Shown here in pieces: positions 34,596-43,491 of a DNA stretch of 64,000 bases. The position numbers and the translations under genes were made by a program. The notes beneath the pieces are model-generated. The model saw only the letters and a list, made by a program, of their open reading frames with translations. It did not search any database and was not told the DNA's origin. Numbering within the stretch: position 1 is the stretch's first letter; each line of letters begins with the position of its first letter. This DNA is from Planctomycetota bacterium (GTDB lineage Bacteria > Planctomycetota > UBA8742 > UBA2392), in the NCBI GenBank assembly GCA_019636195.1, contig JAHBYA010000002.1:361474-425473 (forward strand). The letters run 5' to 3'.

Positions 34596-37550
34596 TTACG
34601 GTGCGACTTCGCCAAAGGCCGCGTAAATCGGCTGGCGCCACACTTTGCGCAACTCGTCCACGTCGGCGTCAATCGGCACGGTGCCATGCAGGCCCTCTAT
34701 CTGAAGCCTGTTGCCGGGCACAACTTCGCCCAGCTCAAACAGCGGCAGGCCCTCAAACAAGTCAAACATGCGCGCCAGGTTTTCCGGCGCGACCTCAAGG
34801 ACCAGGCGGCTGTTGCTTTCGGCAAACAACAGCGTCGTGTCGTCGATGTCCGCGTCGGTCGCCGCCATCTCCTGACGCAGCCGCGCCTTTGCACCCAACC
34901 GACCGCCGATGCACATCTCGGCCAGCGCGACGGCCAGCCCGCCTTCGCTGCAATCGTGGGCGCTCGCGATCAGACCCTGCCGCTGCGCGTCGTTGATCAT
35001 CCGGTACATGCGCCGCGCAAGCGCCGCGTCCACGCGCGGCGGCGTGTCACCCAGGCGGCCGGTGACCAGCTCAAAGTGGCTGCCTGCGAACTCACGCGCG
35101 GTTAGACCCGCCAGCAGCAGAAGGTTGCCGGGCTTTTTAAGGTCGCTGGTGGTAAGGCCCTTCAGGCTGACGGCTTTTCCGATGGCGCTGATCAGCAGCG
35201 TGTGCGGTATCGCGATGCTGACGCCCGCTTCGGTCCTGAACTCGTTGTTCAGCGAGTCTTTGCCGGAGATGAACGGCGTGCCGTACGCCCGCGCCGCGTG
35301 CAGCGCGCCGTAGCACGCCCGCACCATCGCGCCCATCCGGTCGTGGCGGTTGCAGTTGCCCCACGAAAAATTGTCCAGGATCGCGCAGTGGTCAATGTCG
35401 CCGCCCGTCGCCACATAGTTGCGCAGCGCCTCGTCGATATTGCTTTGCGCCATCCAGTACGGGTCCACGTCGCCGTAACGCGTGTTCAAGCCGTTGCTCA
35501 CGACGATCGCTTCGTTGCCGCCGGGCTTGGGCACGACCGCACAGCCGTCGGCGGGCCCGTCGCGGCCGGGGCCTGTGAAGGGCTTAACCGCGCTGCCGGC
35601 TTGCACTTCATGGTCGTACTGGCGCACCACCCACTCTTTGCTTGCGACGTTGGGGTGGGCGAGGATCGTGCGCAGAATGTCGTTCAGCTGGTCGGGCGCG
35701 ACCATGGGTTGCCGGGCTGAACGGGTGGGGGCTTCATACACGGCTTCGCGCTCAACGCGGGGCATGCCGTCGTGCAGGAACTTCATGTCCAACTCGGCGA
35801 CGGTTTCGCCGCGCCACTTAAGTTTCAGCCTGCCGTCGCCCGTAAAAACGCCGATATCGGTGGCTTCGACGTCTTCGGACTTGAACAGCTCCAGCGCATC
35901 GGAAAGCTTGTGCGGCGGCACAGCCAGCACCATGCGCTCCTGCGCTTCGCTGAGCCAAACTTCAAGGTAGCTGAGGCCGTCGTACTTCAGCGGCGCCTTT
36001 GACAGCTCAACCTCCGCGCCCAGATGCTCGCCCATTTCTCCGACGGCGCTGCTGAGCCCGCCCGCGCCGCAGTCCGTGACGGCGTGGTACAGGCCAAGGT
36101 CGCGTGCCTTGAGCAGCGTCTCAAGCACCATCTGTTCCTGGATCGCATTGCCGATCTGCACCGCGCCGCTGGACACGACTTCGCTTTTGCTGGTCAGCTC
36201 GGCGCTGCTGAAGGTGGCGCCGCCAATGCCATCGCGGCCGGTTCTGCCGCCGACGACGATAATGTGGTCGCCCTTGCGCGCCGCTTTTTCAATCTTGTCG
36301 CGCGGGATAATCCCGACGCAGCCTGCGTACACCAGCGGGTTGCCGGTGTAGCGCGCGTCAAAGTGGATGCTGCCGTTGGGCGTGGGTATGCCCATGCGGT
36401 TGCCGTAGTCGCGCACGCCGCTGACCACGCCACGCATGATCTTGCGCGGGTGCAGCGCCCCGCGCGGCACACTTTCAGCGGGCAGGTCCGGCGGCCCGAA
36501 GCAGAACACGTCGGTATTCAAGACAGGCCGCGCGCCCAGGCCCGTGCCCATGATGTCGCGGATCACGCCGCCGATGCCCGTGCCCGCGCCGCCGTAGGGC
36601 TCGATCGCGCTGGGGTGATTGTGCGTTTCGACCTTGAAGCAGATCGCATCTGTATCGTCAAACTCGATGACGCCCGCGTTGTCAACGAACACGCTCAGGC
36701 ACCACGGCTTGGCCAGTTCGTCCGTCGCGCGCTTGATCGTGTCTTTCAACAGGTTGCCGATGCGGCCGTCGAGCGGGATATCGCCAAGGTCGAACAGGCT
36801 GTCGGCTTCCAGCTTGTCGGCGCCGCCGGGGCCGCGCTCGCGATAGTGCACCTTGCCGGTGAGCGTCTTGTGCTTGCAGTGCTCAGACCAGGTCTGCGCG
36901 ATGGTTTGCAACTCAACGTCGCTGGGCTCGCGCTTGGCGCGTTCAAAGTACGCCTTGACCGCGCGCATTTCTTCGATGTTCAGGGCCAGGCCGTGGTTGC
37001 CGTTGACCTCCAGCAGGTGGGCGTCATCAAACGCGCGCAGCGGCACTTCCACGCGCCGGTACTCGTACTTTCGGCCCCGCGGCAGGCTTTCCAGCAGCAG
37101 CGCTCCGGCGCGGGCTTCGTCAACCACGATATTGCCCAGCGCCGCCGCCGCGCGCGAAAGGTCCTGCGCGCTGGGCTTTGCTGAAAACAAGTATTGGTCG
37201 GCGGACTTGACGGCAACGGGCTTGACGCCGCTGTCGCGCAGCGCTCGCGTCAGCGATGCTTCGACGGGGTCCATCACGCCGGTGCGGCGCATGATGTGGT
37301 ACAGGCGCTCGCTGTGGGGTTCGGCGTGTGTGCCCTCGTACAGTTCGGCGATTTCCAGCACGTGGTCGGCCAGCAGGCCACCGGCCACACCCAGCGCCTG
37401 TTCGCGGGTGATGTCGCCCTCAATCAGAAACAGGCGATGGTGCACGATGCCGGCCGCATTGACGCCGGCATCGGTCAGCGTGCGCGCCACGCGCAACGAC
37501 TCGGGGCTGTCGGCGCCGGCCTTGGGCACAAGTCGAATCTTCCAGAGCAT
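34596..37550 (-). CDS. purL: Phosphoribosylformylglycinamidine synthase, PurS-PurL fusion
   Basis: 984 residues, longer than the ~740-residue small PurL. Residues 1-75 resemble PurS (GADSPESLRVARTLTDAG). The synthetase core follows: QTIAQTWSEHCKHKT, FKVETHNHPSAIEPYGGAGTG with ATP and metal contacts, and ASAHDCSEGGLAVALAEM in the C-terminal half. No glutaminase (PurQ) domain is attached, so ammonia must come from a separate subunit not in the window. The ATG at 37550 has TGAGG 5 nt upstream. It catalyses step four of purine synthesis. Confidence 0.93.
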   Translation of the reverse strand: MLWKIRLVPKAGADSPESLRVARTLTDAGVNAAGIVHHRLFLIEGDITREQALGVAGGLLADHVLEIAELYEGTHAEPHSERLYHIMRRTGVMDPVEASLTRALRDSGVKPVAVKSADQYLFSAKPSAQDLSRAAAALGNIVVDEARAGALLLESLPRGRKYEYRRVEVPLRAFDDAHLLEVNGNHGLALNIEEMRAVKAYFERAKREPSDVELQTIAQTWSEHCKHKTLTGKVHYRERGPGGADKLEADSLFDLGDIPLDGRIGNLLKDTIKRATDELAKPWCLSVFVDNAGVIEFDDTDAICFKVETHNHPSAIEPYGGAGTGIGGVIRDIMGTGLGARPVLNTDVFCFGPPDLPAESVPRGALHPRKIMRGVVSGVRDYGNRMGIPTPNGSIHFDARYTGNPLVYAGCVGIIPRDKIEKAARKGDHIIVVGGRTGRDGIGGATFSSAELTSKSEVVSSGAVQIGNAIQEQMVLETLLKARDLGLYHAVTDCGAGGLSSAVGEMGEHLGAEVELSKAPLKYDGLSYLEVWLSEAQERMVLAVPPHKLSDALELFKSEDVEATDIGVFTGDGRLKLKWRGETVAELDMKFLHDGMPRVEREAVYEAPTRSARQPMVAPDQLNDILRTILAHPNVASKEWVVRQYDHEVQAGSAVKPFTGPGRDGPADGCAVVPKPGGNEAIVVSNGLNTRYGDVDPYWMAQSNIDEALRNYVATGGDIDHCAILDNFSWGNCNRHDRMGAMVRACYGALHAARAYGTPFISGKDSLNNEFRTEAGVSIAIPHTLLISAIGKAVSLKGLTTSDLKKPGNLLLLAGLTAREFAGSHFELVTGRLGDTPPRVDAALARRMYRMINDAQRQGLIASAHDCSEGGLAVALAEMCIGGRLGAKARLRQEMAATDADIDDTTLLFAESNSRLVLEVAPENLARMFDLFEGLPLFELGEVVPGNRLQIEGLHGTVPIDADVDELRKVWRQPIYAAFGEVAP

Positions 37551-37623
37551 TGCCACCTCAATACTTCAAGTCCGGCGGCAACATTACAGCCGCGTTTTCG
37601 GCAGGCAATCGCGTGGAAAAGCG

Positions 37624-38025
37624 CTACTCGGCGCGGGCGACGCGCTGGACCAGCGCGCGCTTGCGGTACTCGCGGAATTGCGGCGTGGCGCGCAGCGGCG
37701 CAAGGTCTTCGTCGCGCGTCAGGTGCTCAAAGTCGTCGAAGCCGCGATTGACGGCCCGCCGCAGGTCTTCAAGGGCTTCGCCGGTTTCGCCAAGACGGCT
37801 CAGCGCGCAGGCCCGGTTGTACAGAAAGCGCGGATTGGCGGGCTCAAGGGCAACCAGGTCGTCCAGCGTGCGCAGCGACTCCTGGTAGCGCCCCAGCGCG
37901 TTCAGGCTTGTGGCTAGCGCGTCCAGCACGCGCGTATTGCCGGGGTACAGGTCGCGGCCGGTTGAGTACACAGCCACCTGAAACTCCAGCGCGATGCGCT
38001 CAAAACTGTCGATCGGTTGACGCAT
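37624..38025 (-). CDS. Small TPR protein
   Basis: 133 residues from ATG 38025. Two or three TPR units are visible around residues 20-95: [24 protein letters not shown], then [24 protein letters not shown]. The C-terminal [16 protein letters not shown] is a common cap on such proteins. There is no signal peptide. It is a likely protein-binding adaptor, divergent from acnA. Confidence 0.8.
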   Translation of the reverse strand: MRQPIDSFERIALEFQVAVYSTGRDLYPGNTRVLDALATSLNALGRYQESLRTLDDLVALEPANPRFLYNRACALSRLGETGEALEDLRRAVNRGFDDFEHLTRDEDLAPLRATPQFREYRKRALVQRVARAE

Positions 38026-38076
38026 GAACTGTAAGTGTACCGCCCGGTTCGCGCCCCGCGCAAGCGTGCGCAACGA

Positions 38077-38102
38077 GACTTGCGTCCCCTTGCCCGCAAG
38101 TC
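38077..38102. promoter_or_regulatory. 8-bp dyad in divergent region upstream of acnA
   Basis: GACTTGCG (38077-38084) and CGCAAGTC (38095-38102) are perfect reverse complements separated by 10 nt, 33 bp before the acnA start. This half-site spacing suits a dimeric regulator; no regulator is identified. Confidence 0.35.
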
Positions 38103-38134
38103 CCGCTGCTTGTAGGCAATGGCTGGAGAACGCA

Positions 38135-40858
38135 ATGACCATCAAAGATACCGCACGCGCTGAAATTGACACGCCGCTTGGGCGCAAGACCATCTACCGA
38201 CTTTCCGCAATCAAGGGCAGCGAAAACCTGCCCTACAGCGTAAAGGTGCTGCTGGAAGCCGCGCTGCGCAACATGGACGGCAAAGCGATCACCGCCGAGC
38301 AGGTGCAGGCCGTGGCTGCATGGCCTGAGAGCGCCGAATTCAACTTCATGCCCGGCCGCGTGGTGTTGCAGGACTTTACGGGCGTGCCCTGCGTCGTTGA
38401 CCTAGCGGCCATGCGCAGCGCCATGAAGCGCATGGGCGGCGACCCGCGCAAGGTAAACCCGCTGGTGCCCTGCGACCTTGTGATCGACCACAGCGTGCAG
38501 GTTGATGCCTTCGGCAGCAAAGATGCCCTGCGCGAAAACAGCCGCATCGAGTTTGAACGCAACCGCGGCCGCTACGAGTTTCTCAAGTGGGGCCAGGGCG
38601 CCTTCAACAACTTCAGCATCGTGCCGCCCGCAACCGGCATCGTGCACCAGGTCAACCTTGAGTACCTGGCCAAAGTCGTGTGGGAGCGCGACGGCGTGCT
38701 TTTCCCCGACAGTGTTGTCGGCACAGACAGCCATACCACGATGATTAACGGCCTGGGCGTGCTGGGCTGGGGCGTCGGCGGCATTGAAGCCGAAGCCGTG
38801 ATGCTGGGCCAGCCGATCCCGATGCTGGTACCCGAAGTGGTTGGCTTCAAGCTTACCGGCAAGCTGCCCGAGGGCGCAACCGCGACGGACCTCGTGCTGC
38901 GCGTGACGCAGATGCTGCGCGCGCACGGCGTGGTGGACAAGTTTGTCGAGTTCTTCGGCGACGGGCTGGACACCATGCCGCTGGCCACGCGCGCGACGAT
39001 CGCGAACATGGCACCCGAGTACGGCGCGACGTGCGGCTTTTTCCCGGTGGACAAGCTCACGCTGGACTACCTGTCACTTTCAGGCCGCAGCGACGAGCTG
39101 ATCAGCACCATCGAAATCTACTGCCGCGAACAGGGCCTGTGGCGCGAGCCCAGCCGCAAAGTCAAGTACAGCGCCGAGCTGTCGCTGGACCTTCGCGACA
39201 TCACGCCCAGCCTTGCCGGCCCCAAACGCCCGCAGGACCGCATCGCGCTGACCAACATGAAGGCGCAGTGGCACAAGGACCTGGCCGACAGCTTCGGCGT
39301 CAAGTCCGTCGCCGCCGCGGTGGACAAGGCCGGCATGGCCAACGAAGGCGGCGCGGCGTCCGCGGCGCACGCGGCCAGCACCGCCGTGGCACTGCATTCA
39401 GAGTCGCTGGTGCCGGTCGAGATTGACGGCCGCGAGGCTGTGATCACGCACGGAAGCGTGGTGATTGCCGCCATCACCAGTTGCACCAACACCAGCAATC
39501 CGGGCGTGATGCTGGGCGCCGGCCTGCTGGCAAAAAAGGCCGTCGAAAGAGGCTTGACGCGTCAACCCTGGGTCAAGACCAGCCTTGCCCCGGGCAGCCT
39601 GGTCGTCACCGACTACCTGCAAAAGGCGGGCGTGATGCCGGCCCTTGAGGCGCTTGGGTTTCACGTCGTCGGCTACGGCTGTACCACGTGTATCGGCAAC
39701 AGCGGCCCCCTGCCGGATGTGGTCGGAAACGCCGTCCGTGACAACAACCTGGTAGCGGCAAGCGTCTTGTCCGGCAACCGCAACTTTGAAGGCCGCGTGC
39801 ACGCCGACGTGAAAGCGAACTACCTGGCCAGCCCGCCGCTGGTCGTCGCCTACGCCATCGCCGGCACCGTGGACATTGACCTGGCCACCGAGCCGCTGGG
39901 CAAAGGCAAGGACGGCAAGCCGGTGTATCTACGCGACATCTGGCCCAGCCAGGCCGAGATTGAACAGACGATTCACGACTGCGTGACGCGCGAACAGTTT
40001 CAACAGCGCTACGCAAACGTCTTCAAGGGCGGCGGCGAGGAGTGGCAGAAGATCACTCCGCCGCAAGGCGAGCTGTACGTGTGGGACAAGAACAGCACCT
40101 ACATCCAGGAGCCCAGCTTCTTCGACGAGATGAAACCTGAGCCTGACCCGATCAAGCCGATTCGTAACGCGCGCTGCCTGCTGAAACTGGCCGATTCGGT
40201 CACGACCGACCACATATCCCCGGCCGGCAGCATCGACCCCAAGACACCCGCGGGCCAGTACTTGATCAAGAACGGCGTGCCCGCCGAAGACTTCAACAGC
40301 TACGGCGCGCGGCGCGGCAACCACAAGGTGATGATGCGCGGGACGTTCGCGAACAAGCGTATTCGCAATCAACTGGCCCCCGGCACCGAAGGCGGCTGGA
40401 CCACCGATTACACCGACAGCAAGGTCAAGTACGTCTTTGACGCCAGCGTAAACTATCGCAACGCCGGCATCCCGCTGGTTGTGCTGGCCGGCAAGGACTA
40501 CGGCATGGGTTCAAGCCGCGACTGGGCGGCCAAGGGGACGCTGCTGCTGGGCGTAAAAGCCGTGCTGGCCGAGAGCTTTGAGCGCATCCACCGCAGCAAC
40601 CTGATCGGCATGGGCGTGCTGCCGCTGACGTACCTGCCGGGCGAAGATGCAAAGTCGCTGGGACTGAAAGGCGACGAAGTGTTTGACATCGAGGTCAATG
40701 ACAATGTCACGCCGAGGCAGAAGTTGAACGTCAGGGCAACAGACAAGGACGGCCGCAGCAAGACATTCCAGGTAACCTGCGCCCTTAACAGCAGCGTCGA
40801 AATCGAGTACTACCGCAACGGCGGAGTGCTGCACACCGTGCTGAGGCGCATGGCATGA
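38135..40858 (+). CDS. acnA: Aconitate hydratase (aconitase A)
   Basis: A 907-residue citrate-isocitrate isomerase of the citric acid cycle. All three cluster cysteines are visible: [13 protein letters not shown] near residue 450 and [10 protein letters not shown] near 515. [21 protein letters not shown] and the C-terminal SSRDWAAKG substrate loop are intact. Length matches the AcnA/IRP class. The ATG at 38135 has GGAGA 5 nt upstream. Its presence shows that the aconitase-like gene at 33261-34499 is not the housekeeping enzyme. Confidence 0.97.
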   Translation: MTIKDTARAEIDTPLGRKTIYRLSAIKGSENLPYSVKVLLEAALRNMDGKAITAEQVQAVAAWPESAEFNFMPGRVVLQDFTGVPCVVDLAAMRSAMKRMGGDPRKVNPLVPCDLVIDHSVQVDAFGSKDALRENSRIEFERNRGRYEFLKWGQGAFNNFSIVPPATGIVHQVNLEYLAKVVWERDGVLFPDSVVGTDSHTTMINGLGVLGWGVGGIEAEAVMLGQPIPMLVPEVVGFKLTGKLPEGATATDLVLRVTQMLRAHGVVDKFVEFFGDGLDTMPLATRATIANMAPEYGATCGFFPVDKLTLDYLSLSGRSDELISTIEIYCREQGLWREPSRKVKYSAELSLDLRDITPSLAGPKRPQDRIALTNMKAQWHKDLADSFGVKSVAAAVDKAGMANEGGAASAAHAASTAVALHSESLVPVEIDGREAVITHGSVVIAAITSCTNTSNPGVMLGAGLLAKKAVERGLTRQPWVKTSLAPGSLVVTDYLQKAGVMPALEALGFHVVGYGCTTCIGNSGPLPDVVGNAVRDNNLVAASVLSGNRNFEGRVHADVKANYLASPPLVVAYAIAGTVDIDLATEPLGKGKDGKPVYLRDIWPSQAEIEQTIHDCVTREQFQQRYANVFKGGGEEWQKITPPQGELYVWDKNSTYIQEPSFFDEMKPEPDPIKPIRNARCLLKLADSVTTDHISPAGSIDPKTPAGQYLIKNGVPAEDFNSYGARRGNHKVMMRGTFANKRIRNQLAPGTEGGWTTDYTDSKVKYVFDASVNYRNAGIPLVVLAGKDYGMGSSRDWAAKGTLLLGVKAVLAESFERIHRSNLIGMGVLPLTYLPGEDAKSLGLKGDEVFDIEVNDNVTPRQKLNVRATDKDGRSKTFQVTCALNSSVEIEYYRNGGVLHTVLRRMA

Positions 40859-40907
40859 ACCGGCCAAAGCGCAGAGTGGGCCCGCCTCGCGAATGGCGCC
40901 CTTGGCG

Positions 40908-41699
40908 TTACTTGGCTTCCTGGCCGTCAACGCCAGGCCATCCTGCGGGGTCTTGATTGAAGTACTTGCTCAACTGCGTGTACAGGTCGGGGTGTTCGGC
41001 CCTCATTTCGCGCGGCATCTCAAAGAACGTCTCCACGCACACGGCAAAGAATTCGGCTGGGCTGGTTGCGCCGTAGTCGTCGATCAGGGTGTCGCGGTCG
41101 TTTTCGATATCGTCAATCAGGCGCTGATACTCGCGCTGCATCACTTCCGCCCACTGTTTCCGGTCTTGCCGTGAGTCCATGGGCGGCGCGCCCTCGGTCG
41201 CACCGTCCTCGGCGTCCAGTTGGTGCGCGAACTCGTGCAGCAGCACGTTCAGGCCGTCGCGCGGGTCCAGCGCGCCGTGCCTGGCGACATCCCACGCAAC
41301 GATCACGTTGCCGCGGTCCCAGCTTTCGCCGGCGTTTTCCATGTAGTCGTCCCACTCAAAACCGTGCTCATCGACCTCTTTGACCCTGACTACAAAGCTG
41401 CTCGGGTACACCAGGATCGTCACCAGAAACGGATAGAAGCCGGTCGAGCGATGCAGCAGCAGCAGGCACGCGTGCGCCGCGATCGTCACGCGAATCTCGT
41501 CGTCGATGACGACGCCCTTGCAGCCCTCGAAGTGCTTCTCGTGCAGAAACACGAGCATCTTGCGCTTGAGCTCGTCGCGGTCGGAGGCTGGCAGGTGGGC
41601 GTAAAAACCGCAGTTCTCGCGCAGCCAGAACTCCCACTCGGCGCGGAACTCGCCCTCCATCAAGCGCTTGCGTCGCCAATTGCGCAGCATTCCGAACAT
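40908..41699 (-). CDS. mtfA: MtfA-like zinc metallopeptidase
   Basis: 263 residues. The zinc site HEFAHQLD (HExxH) lies near residue 155, with a downstream acidic helix [17 protein letters not shown] that supplies the third ligand Glu, as in MtfA and anthrax-lethal-factor-like peptidases. The N-terminal RWRRKRL...[24 protein letters not shown] stretch is family-typical. In enterobacteria MtfA binds the Mlc repressor; that partner is not expected here, so the target is unknown. Confidence 0.9.
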   Translation of the reverse strand: MFGMLRNWRRKRLMEGEFRAEWEFWLRENCGFYAHLPASDRDELKRKMLVFLHEKHFEGCKGVVIDDEIRVTIAAHACLLLLHRSTGFYPFLVTILVYPSSFVVRVKEVDEHGFEWDDYMENAGESWDRGNVIVAWDVARHGALDPRDGLNVLLHEFAHQLDAEDGATEGAPPMDSRQDRKQWAEVMQREYQRLIDDIENDRDTLIDDYGATSPAEFFAVCVETFFEMPREMRAEHPDLYTQLSKYFNQDPAGWPGVDGQEAK

Positions 41700-41745
41700 G
41701 CCGCGAATCTAGCAGACGGCGGCCGCCCCACGAAGACCGCGAGTT

Positions 41746-42582
41746 TCAACTGTGATCAGCCAGCAGCTTGCGGGCCTTCTGCTGCCAGACCTGCCACTCG
41801 TGGCCGATTCCGGCGGGCGGGCGGGCGTCCGGGCCCAGCAGGCTCTTTTCCAGCCGCTCTCGGGCACGGGTCTTGAACTCGGGGTTGCCCCGGTCTTGGC
41901 CCCACGCGAACTCCCATTCCGCCAGGTAAAGCTGGTTCTCGGGCCAGTCGGGGTGCTTCTCCACGGCGGCTTCGAGTTGTTTGCGGGCATTGCGCAGGCT
42001 GCCGATGCTGGTCGGCGGGCCGGGCGCGCGCAGCAGCAGCACGCCGTACACGCGCTGAGGGCCGGCGTTGGCAAAGTCCGCGCCTTCGTCAATCAGCGCG
42101 GTCATGCGGCTTTCAATCTGCTTCACGGCGTCCATGCCGTAGCTGTTGTCCAGGTCGCCCAGCAGGCCGCTCAGCACGCCGTGAAAGAAGCGCGCTTCCA
42201 CGCGCTTGTCGTCCAGCTTCAGCGCGGTGTTGGCGTAGGTGATGCCTTGCTTGACGTGCCTTTCGCGCAGGGCCTTGTCGGCGCCGTACTCGCCCAGCCA
42301 GGCGCTGGTGCGGGCCGCAAGCCACAGCGTCTCATAGTCGTCGGTACGAATCGCCAGCGCCTGCTCGTAGTGCGAGGCGGCTTCTTCAACGTCGGCAATG
42401 CCGCGCGGCTGGCGTTCAAAGGCATCGCGGGCCTTGAGCACGTGATCGGCGTACTTTTCCTCGTCGCCGCCGCTGCCGCCGCCCAGCGTGCCGTCGGGGA
42501 TCTGGCGACAGGCAACGTAACCCAGCGCCAGCATGACTACTGCCAGCCCGATCTTGGCACGCCTGTTCACTTTGATTGCCAC
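41746..42582 (-). CDS. Lipoprotein with TPR-like repeats
   Basis: 278 residues from a GTG at 42582, overlapping the end of the preceding gene by 16 bp, which indicates translational coupling. The signal ends in LGYVAC. Helical repeat text follows: ASHYEQALAIRTDDYETLWLAARTSAWLG and KQGITYANTALKLDDKRVEARFFHG are typical TPR pairs. The architecture resembles the TatT T-component found with some TRAP transporters, though no TRAP genes are present. Its partner is probably the binding protein or exporter upstream. Confidence 0.75.
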   Translation of the reverse strand: MAIKVNRRAKIGLAVVMLALGYVACRQIPDGTLGGGSGGDEEKYADHVLKARDAFERQPRGIADVEEAASHYEQALAIRTDDYETLWLAARTSAWLGEYGADKALRERHVKQGITYANTALKLDDKRVEARFFHGVLSGLLGDLDNSYGMDAVKQIESRMTALIDEGADFANAGPQRVYGVLLLRAPGPPTSIGSLRNARKQLEAAVEKHPDWPENQLYLAEWEFAWGQDRGNPEFKTRARERLEKSLLGPDARPPAGIGHEWQVWQQKARKLLADHS

Positions 42583-43469
42583 AGCTTCCCTGCTTTCTCA
42601 AGCCGGTCGGTGTCGGGCTTGCGGAAGGTCGGTGACTGGATCAACTCGCCGATCTTCTTGCCGCCCTCGGTTCCGTCCAGGCCGGTAAGAGCAGTCACCA
42701 GGTCGTCGCGCGCCGCGCCGACACGCTTGTCCACTTCCACGACCAGGTCTTGCGGCAACTTTTCGGACTTCAGACCCTGTTTGAGGTCTTTGAGGTCGCC
42801 GTCCTTGTCAAAGGCCTCAAGCGTGACGGCGTCTGCCAGCACAAAGTCGGGTGCGTCTTTTTCGCCGTCAATGATCGCGTACGCCGCATCAAACAGGTTG
42901 TCGTGCTGCACCCACACCACCGGCTTGGCGCCCTGCGGCGCCGGCAGCACAACCCGGTTCAGCCAGTCCTGCTCGGCGGTCAAGGTCGTTGCGATGCGTT
43001 TGCCTTCGGGGTACTTCTCTGCCTTGTCAGCGCCGACCAGCGTAAACTGCTCGCCGTCCTTGCCGCCTCGCTTGGCCTCAGCCAGCGCTGTCAACTTCAA
43101 CTCTTCCTTGTGCCGCAGATAGAACGCCGGGCTGACAATCGCCAGCGCAACCGGCTGCTTGTCGTCCTTGAACAATTTCAGTGCAGCCTCAGGGTCGTTG
43201 CGCACCCCCCGACGTTTGACCGCGACGTTGTGCTTCTTCAGGGCGCCATCGAGGTGGCCAGCCAGCTTGTCGATCGCGTCGGTCGCGTGCTCGTCGGTCG
43301 CGTACTTCTCGCCGGCCTTATAGACAGCAAGGCCAAGCTCGGCGGGTTTGTCCTGCGCCTGCGTGCGCACAGGCCAAAGGGCCGCCAAGACCATGCAAAC
43401 AAGTACGGCGCCGGCCTTTGTGGCCAGGTGCCCTCGTTTGCGGCCGCCTGGTCTGTCACGCAATGCCAT
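42567..43469 (-). CDS. Periplasmic binding-protein-like (PhnD/phosphonate-type) protein
   Basis: 300 residues with a signal peptide (ATKAGAVLVCMVLAALWPVRTQAQ). The mature part resembles PhnD-like solute-binding proteins: LGLAVYKAGEKYATD at the start, then PVALAIVSPAFYLRHKEELKLTALAE, VWVQHDNLFDAAYAIIDGE and DFVLADAVTLEAF. It keeps the lobe layout, but no ABC permease or ATPase is nearby. Its neighbours are an RND exporter upstream and a TPR lipoprotein downstream, so it likely serves that system. The match is moderate. Confidence 0.65.
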   Translation of the reverse strand: MALRDRPGGRKRGHLATKAGAVLVCMVLAALWPVRTQAQDKPAELGLAVYKAGEKYATDEHATDAIDKLAGHLDGALKKHNVAVKRRGVRNDPEAALKLFKDDKQPVALAIVSPAFYLRHKEELKLTALAEAKRGGKDGEQFTLVGADKAEKYPEGKRIATTLTAEQDWLNRVVLPAPQGAKPVVWVQHDNLFDAAYAIIDGEKDAPDFVLADAVTLEAFDKDGDLKDLKQGLKSEKLPQDLVVEVDKRVGAARDDLVTALTGLDGTEGGKKIGELIQSPTFRKPDTDRLEKAGKLWQSK

Positions 43470-43491
43470 GTCACGCCCTTAAGGTTAACGT

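Noticed and set aside
33330..35105. 591-codon plus-strand frame across the aconitase-like gene and purL 3' end
   Set aside because: It spans two genes and a repeat and has no recognisable domain.
42567..43469. Component of an ABC phosphonate importer
   Set aside because: No ATPase or permease gene lies nearby; the adjacent transporter is an RND exporter.
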